A stretch of DNA of 64,000 nt from Neoarius graeffei (Eukaryota > Chordata > Actinopteri > Siluriformes > Ariidae), in contig NC_083596.1 in NCBI RefSeq assembly GCF_027579695.1, positions 15,835,759 through 15,899,758 of the forward strand, in the 5' to 3' direction. Both the position numbers and the translations under genes were made by a program. The notes below the pieces were generated by a model. The model was not told the origin of the DNA, ran no database searches, and saw only the letters and a list, made by a program, of their open reading frames with translations. This document shows positions 33,735-44,667 of this stretch, piece by piece. Position 1 is the stretch's first letter; every line of letters begins with the position of its first letter.

Positions 33735-34298
33735 TGCCCCTTTTCCACCAAAGCAGTTCCAGGGCTGGTTCAGGGCCAGTGCTTAGTTTGGAACCGGGTT
33801 TTCTGTTTCCACTGACAAAGAACTGGCTCTGGGGCCAGAAAAACCTGTTCCAGGCTAGCACCAACTCTCTGCTGGGCCAGAGGAAAGAACTGCTTACGTC
33901 AGCGGGGGGGTGGAGTTGTTAAGACCAACAACAATAACAAGACCGCGAAAGATCACCCTTTTTAAGCGACGAGAAGCAGCAGCTGTACAAACGCGAAGTT
34001 ATCCATTATTATTATTGTTGTTGTTGCTGCTGCTGCTGCTTCCGTGTTGTTTTTGCTTCGATATTCGTGCCAAGGTTTATGCAAACGTAGCGACGTAACT
34101 GACGTATACAGCGACGTAATGACGTATACAATGATGTAACTGACGTATACAGCGACGTAATTACGTGTCTTCCGTTAGCACCGCGAGCTATGGAAAAGCA
34201 AACTGGTTCTCAGCTGGCTCACAAGTTGAACGAGTTGTGAACCAGCACCAGCACTGGCCCCGAACCAGCCCTGGAACTGATTTGGTGGAAAAGGGGCG
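33735..34298. mobile_element. MITE with CCCCTTTTCCACCAAA ends, copy 1
   Basis: Ends TGCCCCTTTTCCACCAAAGC and TTTGGTGGAAAAGGGGC are inverted. Related copies at 54,517 and 59,617 show 3-bp duplications (TCA, TGA), suggesting a Harbinger-like element. The interior includes a repeated GTAACTGACGTATACAGCG block at about 34,090-34,160. Confidence 0.85.
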
Positions 34299-34300
34299 AG

Positions 34301-34461
34301 TGTGGAGTTTGCATGTTCTCCCCGTGTCTGCATGGGTTTTCTCTGGTTTCCCTCAAAGACATTCAGTTAGTCTGACTGGCTGCTCTAAATTGCCTGTGTG
34401 TGTGAATGGTTGTTTCCCAAGCCCAGAAATAGGAGGGTTGTGGCGGGAAGGGCAACCGGCA
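34301..34461 (+). mobile_element. V-SINE-like retroposon, piece 2 of 3
   Basis: Core from GTGTGGAGTTTGCATGTTCT to GGGAAGGGCAACCGGCA. It is cut by the CACTGTAAAA element, and the expected tail (CATAAAACC) follows that element at 36,358. Confidence 0.75.
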
Positions 34462-34634
34462 CACTGTAAAAAAAAATTAGTCAAACCAACTTAAAAATGT
34501 AACGCAACCTGCTGCCAAAGGATTTTGAGTAAACTCAACTCTGGGCCAAATAGTTGTGCTTACTTGCTCTTTTAAGTCGACACAGATGAGTATTTTATGT
34601 TGACCTTACTTTATTTAGCTAGTTCAGTGCATTC

Positions 34635-35008
34635 TCATCTCATCTCATTATCTGTAGCCGCTTTATCCTGTTCTACAGGGTCACAGGCAAGCTGGAGCCT
34701 ATCCCAGCTGACTACGGGCGAAAGGCGGGGTACACCCTGGACAAGTCGCCAGGTCATCACAGGGCTGACACAGACACAGACAACCATTCACACTCACATT
34801 CACACCTACGGTCAATTTAGAGTCACCAGTTAACCTAACCTGCATGTCTTTGGACTGTGGGGGAAACCGGAGCACCCGGAGGAAACCCACGCGGACATGG
34901 GGAGAACATGCAAACTCCGCACAGAAAGGCCCTCGCCGGCCACGGGGCTCGAACCCGGACCTTCTTGCTGTGAGGCGACAGTGCTAACCACTACACCACC
35001 GTGCCGCC
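34635..35008 (-). mobile_element. V-SINE-like retroposon
   Basis: Minus-strand full copy with TSD TTCAGTGCATTC at 34,623-34,634 and 35,009-35,020. Confidence 0.92.
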
Positions 35009-35030
35009 TTCAGTGCATTCAAATTGTGAT

Positions 35031-35399
35031 CTCATCTCATTATCTCTAGCCGCTTTATCCTTCTACAGGGTCGCAGGCAAGCTGGAGCCTATCCCAGCTG
35101 ACTACGGGCGAAAGGCGGGGTACACCCTGGACAAGTCGCCAGGTCATCACAGGGCTGACACATAGACACAGACAACCATTCACACTCACATTCACACCTA
35201 CGGTCAATTTAGAGTCACCAGTTAACCTAACCTGCATGTCTTTGGACTGTGGGGGAAACCGGAGCACCCGGAGGAAACCCACGTGGACACGGGGAGAACA
35301 TGCAAACTCCGCACAGAAAGGCCCTCGCCGACCACGGGGCTCGAACCCGGACCTTCTTGCTGTGAGGCGACAGCGCTAACCACTACACCACCGTGCCGC
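35031..35399 (-). mobile_element. V-SINE-like retroposon, inserted next to the previous copy
   Basis: Minus-strand full copy. Its 22-bp TSD (35,009-35,030 and about 35,400-35,421) contains the whole TSD of the neighbouring SINE, so it landed in the same target immediately beside it. Confidence 0.92.
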
Positions 35400-35507
35400 C
35401 TTCAGTGCATTCAAATTGTGATGTTGAAATAAATTGAAATAATCATTCCAATTAACTTGGAAAAGCAAGTTGGCACAAAAAACATTGTTATCCTAAATTA
35501 TTCTTTT

Positions 35508-35684
35508 TTTTTTTTAAAGGTTTTTTGGGGCTTTTTCCACCTTTATTGGATAGGACAGTGTAGAGACAGGAAATGAGCGGGAGAGAGAGACGGGGAAGGA
35601 TCAGGAAACGACCTCAGGTCGTAATTAAACTTGGGTCCCCGGATTTATGGTATGGCGCCTTATCCACCTGAGCCACGACGCCCT
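35508..35684 (-). mobile_element. tRNA-derived SINE, second family, copy 2
   Basis: Same family as 26,011-26,194 (GGCGTCGTGGCTCAGGTGG head on the minus strand). TSD ATTATTCTTTT at about 35,497-35,507 and 35,687-35,697. Confidence 0.8.
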
Positions 35685-36357
35685 ATATTATTCTTTTAAG
35701 TTCACATAGAAGAGTATTTTATGTTGACTTGACTTTAGAAGTTCAGTCCAACAAATTGTTTAATTGAAATACATTGAAATAATAATGCCAATTAACTTAG
35801 AAGAGCAAGTTGGCACATCATGGTTCTAAGTTGAGTTTACTCAAAATCCTTTGGCAGCAGGTTGCGTTACATTTTTAAGTTGGCTTGACTGTTTTTTTTT
35901 TTTTTTACAATGATTTAGGGTGCATTACATTTTTTAGTTAACACAAACCTCTCAACACTTAAGTTCTACTTCACTTTGCCTATTATTACACAAACAGAAA
36001 CAAATACCGACATACAAGGAGGGAATTCCCTGGCCTCTGTTGAGGAAAGCTTAGTCTAGACTCCTATACAACGTCTCGTGCCAGTTTCCACGGACTTCTC
36101 ACTCCACCCGACCGTTGAAACTTTCGAACTTGTGGTGAAGTGCGCATGCGCAGTGGCTTCGGTTAAGGGGCGTCAATCAGCACTTGAATATATAAGTTCA
36201 CTTAACTTAATTTTCCAATTCCTATGAACTTGTGGCGAAGGAAAGGCGTCTCAACTATGTTTTTTTAGTTACTTGAACAATTAGAAGGGAAATTTGTTCA
36301 TTCAACTTAGAATCCTTTTTTCACTCAACAGTTTTGCAAGTTACATTTTTTACAGTG

Positions 36358-36410
36358 CATAAAACCATTCTCCAATTATTATGACATGTGGATCAATAGG
36401 GTCCACATGG
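36358..36410 (+). mobile_element. V-SINE-like retroposon, piece 3 of 3
   Basis: CATAAAACCATTCTCCAATT and the following GTGGATCAATAGGG look like the 3' tail that should follow CCGG in piece 2. The end is uncertain. Confidence 0.5.
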
Positions 36411-36977
36411 ACCCCAACCCAACAACATCTTGCTGGACAAGATGATTATCTTTGAAATGATCTTTACTCTCAAGCATGGATCAACTCTGGGACTTTTACA
36501 CAGTAGCCTACTATATATAATATATATGTTTATGTGGAGCGCCATTCAAGTCTGTGTTAAAGGAGAACTGAAGTCATTTTTAAACTTGCTTTATTTCTTA
36601 ATTAACGTGTTATTCAATGACGTTTTCGGTTTTAGTAACCTTATATCGTGACTCGTATTGGCAACTAATTGCAATTAAATATTATACTTATCGGCCTGTT
36701 CGGTTTTTAGCCGTGTTGAATTTAGTTCGTTTGGTCCACGGCAGGCGTCGCTTATCCGCGCGATCTTCACGAGACTTGTGCGAGACTTCGAAACGTGAAG
36801 TGTCAGCCAGGTGTCAGTGCCACCATTTTGAAAACTGTTTTCCAAACGAAATGTTGCACAAAAACGAGTTTAAATGACGATTACTGCCTACTTTATTCAA
36901 ACTTTCCTGATTGCTATCAGAACGAACAAAACTTCCGGCTTGATTACATCAGCATTCGAAAGAGCGTCTTTTGACAA

Positions 36978-37559
36978 CCCCTGTGCCCGAAATCGCTCCC
37001 TACTCACTATATAGTGCACTATATAGTGAGGACGCCATTTTGTAGTGCTGTCCGAAACCTTAGTGAGGATTATTTACACCCTATATAGTGCACTCAAAGT
37101 ATCCCACAATGCATCACGAAAAGTAGTGTACAACGATGGTCACTAACCAAAGCAATATATCCCATCATGCATTGTGGTTGCGCTGAAAGAAATCAAATTA
37201 AAAGTCTCAAATTTGATTTAATAAAAGGCAGCGGCAAAGAAGAAAGTATTCAGCCTTGATTTAAAAGAACTGAAAGATGCAGGTACTTTGTATTGATTAA
37301 TGTGGGAAATGCGCTCAGTATAATATGGATTTATCACAAAAATACACGCATGTGTTTATTATTTTGAAAACCCACCAGCCGACTGATCTGGCACATTTTA
37401 ATTGTGCGACAGTAATGACGTAAATACCAGCGCGACGGAGTAGCATCTGAAAGCGTTTTTTCATTTCATCAATGAGCTCACTATATAGTCCTCTATATAG
37501 TAATTCCCTATATAGGGAGTAGGGAGTAGTGAATGACTGAGTGATTTCAGATACAGGGT
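36978..37559. mobile_element. TIR MITE rich in CTATATAG motifs
   Basis: Left end CCCTGTGCCCGAAATCGCTC pairs with right end GAGTGATTTCAGATACAGGG. Both subterminal regions carry repeated CACTATATAGTG-type palindromes. The exact TSD is not clear. Confidence 0.75.
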
Positions 37560-37716
37560 TGGTCACTTTGATTTCCGTTGTATGTTTTACTTCCATCCTA
37601 CGAAGTCTCGCATAGGTCTCAGCGAATCTCGTTTACGGCCATTGCTTTGACATATGGACTGATATATTACAGAGCATATTTCAAACACTCAGAACTTGCT
37701 ATAGCAGTGACGAAAT

Positions 37717-38570
37717 CAGGGGCGATTCTAGCATCTGATCTTTGGGGGTGCTTAGCCCCCAGAGCTGACAGAGGCACCTGGCTTGAACGACAGTGTTTCC
37801 ACGTTTATTCCGCATTTAGACAGACTTAACTAGACAAGAAGACTAGACTAGCAATTCTGCAATGTTTTAACAGAAGCTGACCCAATAAACTATGATATCT
37901 ACACATTTACAACCACTGACACAAATATTTACGTTATATTTTTAACAAGACCTACTACTGCATTTGTAATGTTGGAGCTATTCATTTTGAACAGTGGTAA
38001 TTGTTAATTAATGTGTTATTGTGTTTTGTGTAATGTGTGTATTATTATGATTTTACATTAGTTTACATTAGTAAACGCTATGTTACATTAAGTACAAAAG
38101 TATCTCGATATGGATGATAAATGTGGTTTTTATCATTCTGTTCATAGACCAGGGAACATCAATATTGCATTATGCATATTATTGTGTTGTGTAATTCTAA
38201 CTCCAGTCCGTACCTTCACATCTCGCTATGCCAGTAATACTCAGGTGCTACTTCGAGTTCCTCATCGGCGTGGAATCCAGTTAAAAAAACACCATGTCGT
38301 AGCAAGCACTCGCGCGGACAGGCAACCCAATCAGAGGGGACGCAAGGAGGAGAGGGATTTTACTGGCCATAGAACTCACGTAACAGGTGAATTCAAGAAC
38401 ACACACACGCCCGCGCTGCCGCGCACACATTCATTGCACAGTGCGCAAGGGCACTTATTTCTGAAAATTACGTCCAAAAGCAGTGTTTTTGAGGGTGCTG
38501 AGCTAGGGGGTGCTGAGCTCGTTTTTGGGGGTGCTTGAGCACCCCCAAAAATAGGCTAAACACGCCCCTG
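37717..38570. mobile_element. hAT-like element (CAGGGGCG ends)
   Basis: Perfect 8-bp TSD GACGAAAT at 37,709-37,716 and 38,571-38,578. Ends CAGGGGCG and CGCCCCTG, with GGGGGTGCTTAGCCCCC-like subterminal hairpins. A 142-codon plus-strand frame inside has no recognisable domain. Confidence 0.92.
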
Positions 38571-38803
38571 GACGAAATAGCGATCAGAAATGCATTCCGA
38601 TATTTAATAAAATGAGATAAATAGAATTTTGAGAATAAAAAATTTGCCTTCAGTTCTCTTTTAATGGTCACTATAGAGATGACAGCATAGCTTATTACAG
38701 CACGTGCGTTTATATCAGCCAGAAGTGATGTGATAGAAAATGAACCAAGACCTCCTGACCAATCAGAATCGAGCAGTGAACAGCGCTGTTGTTTATCATG
38801 TTA

Positions 38804-38834
<31 letters not shown>

Positions 38835-38840
38835 TTTTAA

Positions 38841-40310
38841 CAGTTTACATAGTTTATATTATACAGGAAGTAGATAATGATTGGATCATGTGATGAATAA
38901 TTTTGTGGGGTTTGATGTGATGGTAAAGTGGGCGTGGTTAACAGTGACAATGCTAATGCTAGCTAATAACCTATTATTATTATTACACAGTTTACATAGT
39001 TTATATTATACAGGAAGTCGATAATGATTGGATCATGTGATGAATAATTTTGTGGGGTTTGATGTGATGGTAAAGTGGGCGTGGTTAACAGTGACAATGC
39101 TAATGCTAGCTAATAACCTATTATTATTATTACACAGTTTACATAGTTTATATTATACAGGAAGTCGATAATGATTGGATCATGTGATGAATAATTTTGT
39201 GGGGTTTGATGTGATGGTAAAGTGGGCGTGGTTAACAGTGACAATGCTAATGCTAGCTAATAACCTATTATTATTATTACACAGTTTACATAGTTTATAT
39301 TATACAGGAAGTCGATAATGATTGGATCATGTGATGAATAATTTTGCGTGGTTTGATGTGATGGTAAAGTGGGCGTGGTTAACAGTGACAACGCTAATGC
39401 TAGCTAATAACCTATTATTATTATTACTACACAGTTTACATAGTTTATATTATACAGGAAGTAGATAATGATTCGATCATGTGATGAATAATTTTGCGTG
39501 GTTTGATGTGATGTTAAAGTGGGCGTGGTTAACAGTGACAACGCTAATGCTAGCTAATAACCTTTTATTATTATTATTACTACACAGTTTACATAGTTTA
39601 TATTATACAGGAAGTAGATAATGATTGGCTCATGTGATTAATATTGTGTGGTTTGATTGATGGTAAAGTGGGCGTGGTTAACAGTGACAACGCTAATGCT
39701 AGCTAATAACCTATTATTATTGTTACACAGTTTACATAGTTTATATTATACAGGAAGTAGATAATGATTGGCTCATGTGATGAATAATATTGTGTGGTTT
39801 GATTGATGGTAAAGTGGGCGTGGTTAACAGTGACAACGCTAATGCTAGCAAATAACCTTCTATTATTACACAGTTTACATAGTTTATATTATACAGGAAG
39901 TAGATAATGATTGGCTCATGTGATTAATATTGTGTGGTTTAATTGATGGTAAAGTGGGCGTGGTTAACAGTGACAACGCTAATGCTAGCTAATAACCTAT
40001 TATTATTGTTACACAGTTTACATAGTTTATATTATACAGGAAGTAGATAATGATTGGCTCATGTGATGAATAATATTGTGTGGTTTGATGTGATGGTAAA
40101 GTGGGCGTGGTTAACAGTGACAACGCTAATGCTAGCTAATAACCTATTATTATTATTACACAGTTTACATAGTTTATATTATACAGGAAGTAGATAATGA
40201 TTGGATCATGTGATGAATAATTTTGCGTAGCTTGATGTGATGGTAAAGTGGGCGTGGTTAACAGTGACACCGCTAATGCTAGCTAATAACCTTTTATTAT
40301 TATTATTAGA
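38841..40310. repeat. Tandem array of a ~147-bp unit, ten copies
   Basis: The landmark CAGTTTACATAGTTTATATT recurs at 38841, 38988, 39135, 39282, 39432, 39585, 39728, 39871, 40014 and 40161, with spacings of 147, 147, 147, 150, 153, 143, 143, 143 and 147. Each unit has AAAGTGGGCGTGGTTAACAG and GCTAATGCTAGCTAATAACC, and units are joined by variable (ATT)n runs that explain the length differences. Three early units are almost identical (GTGGGG form); later ones carry GCGTGG or GTGTGG variants. The array ends about 280 bp from the DHRS11 exon 1 splice donor. Confidence 0.97.
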
Positions 40311-40592
40311 CAATAATTAAATCACTGTGTCAGGATGATAACAGACTCTGAGGTTTTTAAGATCTAACAGTGACAACATATCATGAAGTAAGTAAATAAG
40401 TAAGTAAACAAACAAACAAAAACATCACGCGCTGACCACTGTGAATGGCGCGTGTGTTTTGAAGTCAGCAGTTTGATGGCCGGTTTGCGGGACGCTTAGC
40501 TGTGCGCTAGCGAGCTAAAGTAGCAACAACACTCGTGCATGAGCGGGCCCTCTCGGTAATTAAAAACAACCGAGCAGTAATCACCGGTTTAC

Positions 40593-40724
40593 CTCGATTT
40601 TATCGACGCTGCGCGCGCACCCGACCACCTTCATGCCCTGCTGGACGAGAGCGCGCGCGACAGCCGCTCCAATCCCGACGGACGCTCCGGTCACGAGCGC
40701 CACTCTGCCTTTCCAGCGCTCCAT
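40593..40724 (-). CDS. dhrs11: DHRS11 first coding exon (short-chain dehydrogenase/reductase)
   Basis: The exon codes 44 residues starting MERWKGRVALVTGASVGIGA and ending SVDKIE. It carries the TGxxxGIG dinucleotide-binding motif (residues 12-19) of short-chain dehydrogenases, within the first beta-alpha-beta of the Rossmann fold, and ALVQQGMKVVGCAR, which matches vertebrate DHRS11 closely from memory. DHRS11 is an NAD(P)H-dependent 17-beta/3-beta hydroxysteroid and carbonyl reductase. The splice donor is GAG|GTAAAC at 40,592. The ATG at 40,724 is chosen because it aligns with the family start. The frame extends upstream only through a GTG. No later exon is visible to the left, so most of the protein (about 260 residues in the family) is outside the window or not recognised. 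Confidence 0.9.
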
Positions 40725-40900
40725 CGCAGATCTGAGCCGACCGACCGGACGATTTCTCCAGATTACACTCACACTGGCCGCACGCTTTCTGCTCCGAGTT
40801 TGACTTTGACAGCCGGTTAATCAAAGCACAGCCCGAGATCGGTGATGAGATCCCGGAGTGATCCTCTCTCCCGCTCCGGCGCTCCCAGCCACAGGCGCTG
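40725..40900 (-). promoter_or_regulatory. Probable DHRS11 5' UTR and CpG-rich promoter
   Basis: The segment upstream of the DHRS11 ATG and the exon itself are GC- and CpG-rich, unlike the AT-rich flanks, as expected for a housekeeping promoter. No TATA box or start site can be fixed. A poly-A run at about 40,926-40,943 and a (CT)n run near 40,990-41,007 follow. Confidence 0.4.
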
Positions 40901-41265
40901 ATTAAATATTACACAGCAAGGCACAAAAAAAAAAAAAAAAAAACCCCACAAGATTTGGGTTGGTGTCACCGCCCGCCCTTTTTTTTTTCCCTCTCTCTCT
41001 CTCTCTGCAGGACAGCTGAGTCGAGTCGCATATACTGAATTACTAATAGAGCTTTAAAAATCTAGAGCTGCTGCTATTAGGTTATATAAAACCATTCAGA
41101 AAACTAGGACAGATATTAAATAAGATTAGCTTGGAATACACATTTAGCTTTAAAAAAAAAAAAAAAATCGAAAAAAAAAATCGCTAAACACCGCCATCTA
41201 GAGGCTGATTAAGACATTGACTTAACAGAAAGTCAAAATTATTTACTTTTCAAGTCAAGTCAAGT

Positions 41266-41637
41266 CTCATCATTATCTCTAGCCGCTTTATCCTGTTCTA
41301 CAGGGTCGCAGGCAAGCTGGAGCCTATCCCAGCTGACTACGGGCGAAAGGCGGGGTACACCCTGGACAAGTCGCCAGGTCATCACAGGGCTGACACATAG
41401 ACACAGACAACCATTCACACTCACATTCACACCTACGCTCAATTTAGAGCCACCAGGTAACCTAACCTGCATGTCTTTGGACTGTGGGGGAAACCGGAGC
41501 ACCCGGAGGAAACCCACGCGGACACAGGGAGAACATGCAAACTCCGTACAGAAAGGCCCTCGCCGGCCCCGGGGCTCGAACCCAGGACCTTCTTGCTGTG
41601 AGGTGACAGCGCTAACCACTACACCACCGTGCCGCCC
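41266..41637 (-). mobile_element. V-SINE-like retroposon
   Basis: Minus-strand copy flanked by TCAAGTCAAGTC repeats on both sides (about 41,250-41,263 and 41,638-41,651), the target duplication within a CAAGT-rich repeat. That repeat continues at 41,650-41,720 (CAACTTTGTCAAATATGCTA). Confidence 0.88.
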
Positions 41638-41754
41638 CTCAAGTCAAGTCAACTTTGTCAAATATGCTATACATGCTCGACATACAGCACAGATGAAATT
41701 TCAGTCCTCTCTGACCCACGGTGCAAACAGGCAATGCAATAAATAAAAATAGAA

Positions 41755-41885
41755 TAATTGAAAAAAACAATATAAACAGTATAAACACTCTAGATAGGAA
41801 CTAGACATAGACTAAACACTCAAACAGACAATATAAACAGTATAAACACTCTAGATATGAACTAGACATAGACTAAACACTCATA
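41755..41885. repeat. Two-unit tandem repeat, about 58 bp
   Basis: The block CAATATAAACAGTATAAACA ... GACATAGACTAAACACTCA occurs twice in a row, with one or two mismatches, and is followed by a short (AT)n/(AC)n stretch. Confidence 0.75.
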
Positions 41886-42012
41886 TATATATACACATAC
41901 ACACAAATTGGTTCAAATAACCAAACAGTCAAGGGCACTTGAGGTATAGCAGATTAATATGGATAACAAACAGGCTGGACTAGTAAGCCTAGCCTTTTCT
42001 ATAAAAACACAT

Positions 42013-42845
42013 GGCATGGGTAGCACGGTCGCCTCACAGCAAGAAGGTTCTGGGTTCGAGCCTAGCGGCCGGCGATGGCCTTTCTGTTCGGAGTTTGCAT
42101 GTTCTCCCCGTGTCTGCATGGGTTTCCTCCAGGTGCTCCAGTTTCCCCTACAGTTCAAAGACATAAGTTTGGGCTGAGGTACCCTTGAGTGAGGCACCTA
42201 ACTCCTAACTGTTCCCCGGGCACTGTCAGAAGAAGAAACTTTTGTCACATGCACACTTCAAGCACAGTGAAATTCATCCTCTGCATTTAACCCATCTGAA
42301 GCAGTGAACACGTGCGCGCACACACACCCAGAGCAGTGGGCAGCCACACACAGCGCCCGCGGAGCAGTCAGGGGTCAGGTACCTTGCTCAAAGGCACCTC
42401 AGCCCAAGGCCGCCCCAGAATATGGCTCTGAGATGCATTGCCTTTACTCCTCTTTTAGAATAGAATGCCTTTATTGTCACTGCACAACGAAATTCAGTTC
42501 GTCATAGGAAAGCAAAGCTGCTGTGTACGTGCGCACCGCCACTTTTGGGTACTTCAGCCCAAGGCCATCCCACGTCAACCTAACTGCATGTCTTTGGACT
42601 GTGGGGGAAACCGGAGCAGACACGGGGCAAACCCCACACAGAAAGGCCCTCACCGGCCACTGGGTTCGAACCCGGAACCTTCTTGCTGTGAGGCGACTGT
42701 GCTAACCACTACACCACCATGCAGCCCACATGTAGGCATGGCTGCCCATTGCTCTGGGTGTGTGTGTTTTCACTGCTTCAGCTGGGTTAAATGCAGAGAG
42801 GAATTTCATAAGTGTGTGATGAATAAAGTTGTGCTTTCTTTCTTT
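42013..42845. mobile_element. Mosaic of partial SINEs in both orientations
   Basis: A plus-strand head and core piece (42,013-42,165), a minus-strand alternative tail (about 42,180-42,445), a minus-strand head (42,550-42,727) and a plus-strand tail (about 42,730-42,845, ending GAATAAAGTTGTGCTTTC) lie side by side. They belong to the V-SINE head and core type with the GGGTTAAATGCAGAG tail. The cluster probably reflects successive insertions and rearrangement. Confidence 0.6.
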
Positions 42846-42971
42846 CACACACAATACAGGGGCGCAGCTGGGGGGGGTGTCCTGGGGTGCCCGTTACCCC
42901 CCCCCTTGTCAAGACCATACATTTTTTTCAGTAGCCACATAAGAATATTAGAAAAGCGCCCATTGTAATTT

Positions 42972-43340
42972 CTCATCTCATCTCATTATCTCTAGCCGCT
43001 TTATCCTTCTACAGGGTCGCAGGCAAGCTGGAGCCTATCCCAGCTGACTACGGGCGAAAGGCGGGGTACACCCTGGACAAGTCGCCAGGTCATCACAGGG
43101 CTGACACATAGACAACCATTCACACTCACATTCACACCTACGGTCAATTTAAAGTCACCAGTTAACCTAACCTGCATGTCTTTGGACTGTGGGGGAAACC
43201 GGAGCACCCGGAGGAAACCCACGCGGACACGGGGAGAACATGCAAACTCCACACAGAAAGGCTCTCGCCGGCCCCGGGGCTCGAACCCAGGACCTTCTTG
43301 CTGAGGCGACAGCGCTAACCACTACACCACCGTGCCGCCC
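42972..43340 (-). mobile_element. V-SINE-like retroposon
   Basis: Minus-strand copy with a TSD of about 12 bp, CCATTGTAATTT, at about 42,960-42,971 and 43,341-43,352. Confidence 0.92.
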
Positions 43341-43440
43341 CCATTGTAATTTAAAAATTTTTTTTTTTTTTTAAACTAGATTGTCACCTCAGCCTCATTA
43401 GGGTTTCTATAACCTTGTATGGACTTCCTGTGGTTCGGTA

Positions 43441-44243
43441 TGTGCGGGAGAAGCGGATGCAAGTGCAGATATGTTAAATAATACACAGTGCGATATGAGC
43501 ATAAAGTGCATAAAATGCACGCAACAGGCAAACAGTCCGAAACAGCAGGCAAAGTCGTAATCGAGGAAACAGGCAGGAGGTCAATCGAGGCGCGGACAGA
43601 ATATCAGAGGCAAAACTCTATAAGATCAAGGGACGAGAAACAGGAGTCGAAAAACCAGGAGGTCGACAAGGACAGGGCCAGGAAACAAGGCTCAGTAAGG
43701 CACACTAGACACGGCACAATACTTTGCATCGTCCTTGCATGGGCGCAGTGCTAATCTCATCTCATTATCTCTAGCCGCTTTATCCTTCTACAGGGTCGCA
43801 GGCAAGCTGGAGCCTATCCCAGCTGACTACGGGCGAAAGGCGGGGTACACCCTGGACAAGTCGCCAGGTCATCACAGGGCTGACACATAGACACAGACAA
43901 CCATTCACACCTACGGTCAATTTAGAGTCACCAGTTAACCTAACCTGCATGTCTTTAGACTGTGGGGGAAACCGGAGCACCCCCACGCGGACACGGGGAG
44001 AACATGCAAACTCCACACAGAAAGGCCCTCGCCGGCCACGGGGCTCGAACCCGGACCTTCTTGCTGTGAGGCGAAAGCGCTAACCACTACACCACCTTGC
44101 CGCCTGGGCGCAGTGCTTAAATAGCCCAAACATAGTTCTTTGATTAAAGACAAGTGTTCTTTGTGAGCGTGCCGGAGCTCATTAGGCACACGCAGCCCGA
44201 GGCGCACCTTCAGGTGCACGAGCTAAGGCGCGCAGGACTGACA
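43441..44243 (-). mobile_element. Solo-LTR-like element interrupted by a SINE
   Basis: Minus-strand reading starts TGTCAGTCCTGCGCGCC and ends CTTCTCCCGCACA. Ends and layout resemble 2452-2861. A V-SINE at 43,753-44,104 is inserted inside. No internal coding region or second LTR was found nearby, and no TSD is confirmed. Confidence 0.5.
43753..44104 (-). mobile_element. V-SINE-like retroposon
   Basis: Minus-strand copy within the LTR-like element, with a perfect TSD TGGGCGCAGTGCT at 43,740-43,752 and 44,105-44,117. Confidence 0.93.
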
Positions 44244-44358
44244 CAGTTCTGCACAAGCATAACATGATCGCACTAGAAAGCATGGTCAAGCTGCCAGTAT
44301 AGCTGCAGTCTTTTTAGTTCCGAATTCCAAGTATTTCCTCTTGGGTTAATAATTGGTC

Positions 44359-44561
44359 ATGTCAAAACAAGCGAAACTTTCCTCCTTCTTTCAACGTGAA
44401 GAGAGGTAAGCAATTTATTATATATTTTTTTCCATCAAAATTGCATTTTGTGGCTTCAAAGCTAAGTTTTAGTGCTGTTTCTAGAACACAACATCAAGAA
44501 AACGTAGAAGAAACAGCAATAACGGAAGAGCCGGCTTCTAAGCTGCCTAAAACTAGCAATG
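44359..44561 (+). pseudogene. Candidate two-exon ORF fragment, function unknown
   Basis: An ATG at 44,359 opens MSKQAKLSSFFQREE and reaches an AG|GTAAGC donor at 44,405-44,406. A polypyrimidine-like tract and TTTCTAG acceptor precede 44,485, where the frame continues without a stop (RTQHQENVEETAITEEP, then ASKLPKTSN) to an ATG|GTAATT donor at 44,561-44,562. The start resembles N-termini of transposon-encoded zinc-finger proteins as I remember them. No third exon is seen before the Tc1 element at 44,668, so it is a fragment. It could also be chance. Confidence 0.35.
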
Positions 44562-44667
44562 GTAATTATTTTTTGTGACATAATGTGCTCCAGTTCACTG
44601 GGGTTGAGATCCAGGCTCAAGTTCTTCCACTCCAGTGTCATAATCTCAGTCCTCTATTGTCTTTGTA

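Larger units (their letters stand above)
34462..36357. mobile_element. CACTGTAAAA-ended element hosting three SINEs
   Basis: It starts CACTGTAAAAAAAAATTAG and ends ACATTTTTTACAGTG. An internal palindrome pairs 34,481-34,545 (CAACTTAAAAATGTAACGC) with 35,832-35,895. Inserted within are V-SINEs at 34,635-35,008 and 35,031-35,399 and a second-family SINE at 35,508-35,684. It splits an older SINE. The duplicated target appears to be CA instead of TA. Confidence 0.7.
36561..38660. mobile_element. TTAA-flanked element with two nested insertions
   Basis: TTAA at 36,557-36,560 and 38,661-38,664. Inverted ends AGGAGAACTGAAG and CTTCAGTTCTCTT. Nested within are a TIR MITE (36,978-37,559) and a hAT-like element (37,717-38,570). 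No transposase seen. Confidence 0.8.

Noticed and set aside
38110..38538. 142-codon plus-strand frame
   Set aside because: Lies inside a hAT-like element, with no domain or codon pattern suggesting a gene.
38841..40310. CRISPR-like array
   Set aside because: Units are contiguous tandem copies in a vertebrate genome, not short repeats with unique spacers.
1866..44219. Many 60-120-codon frames with the texts GFLRVLRFPPQSKDMQ or MSLDCGGNRSTRRKPT
   Set aside because: They are translations of the V-SINE core on either strand, not proteins.
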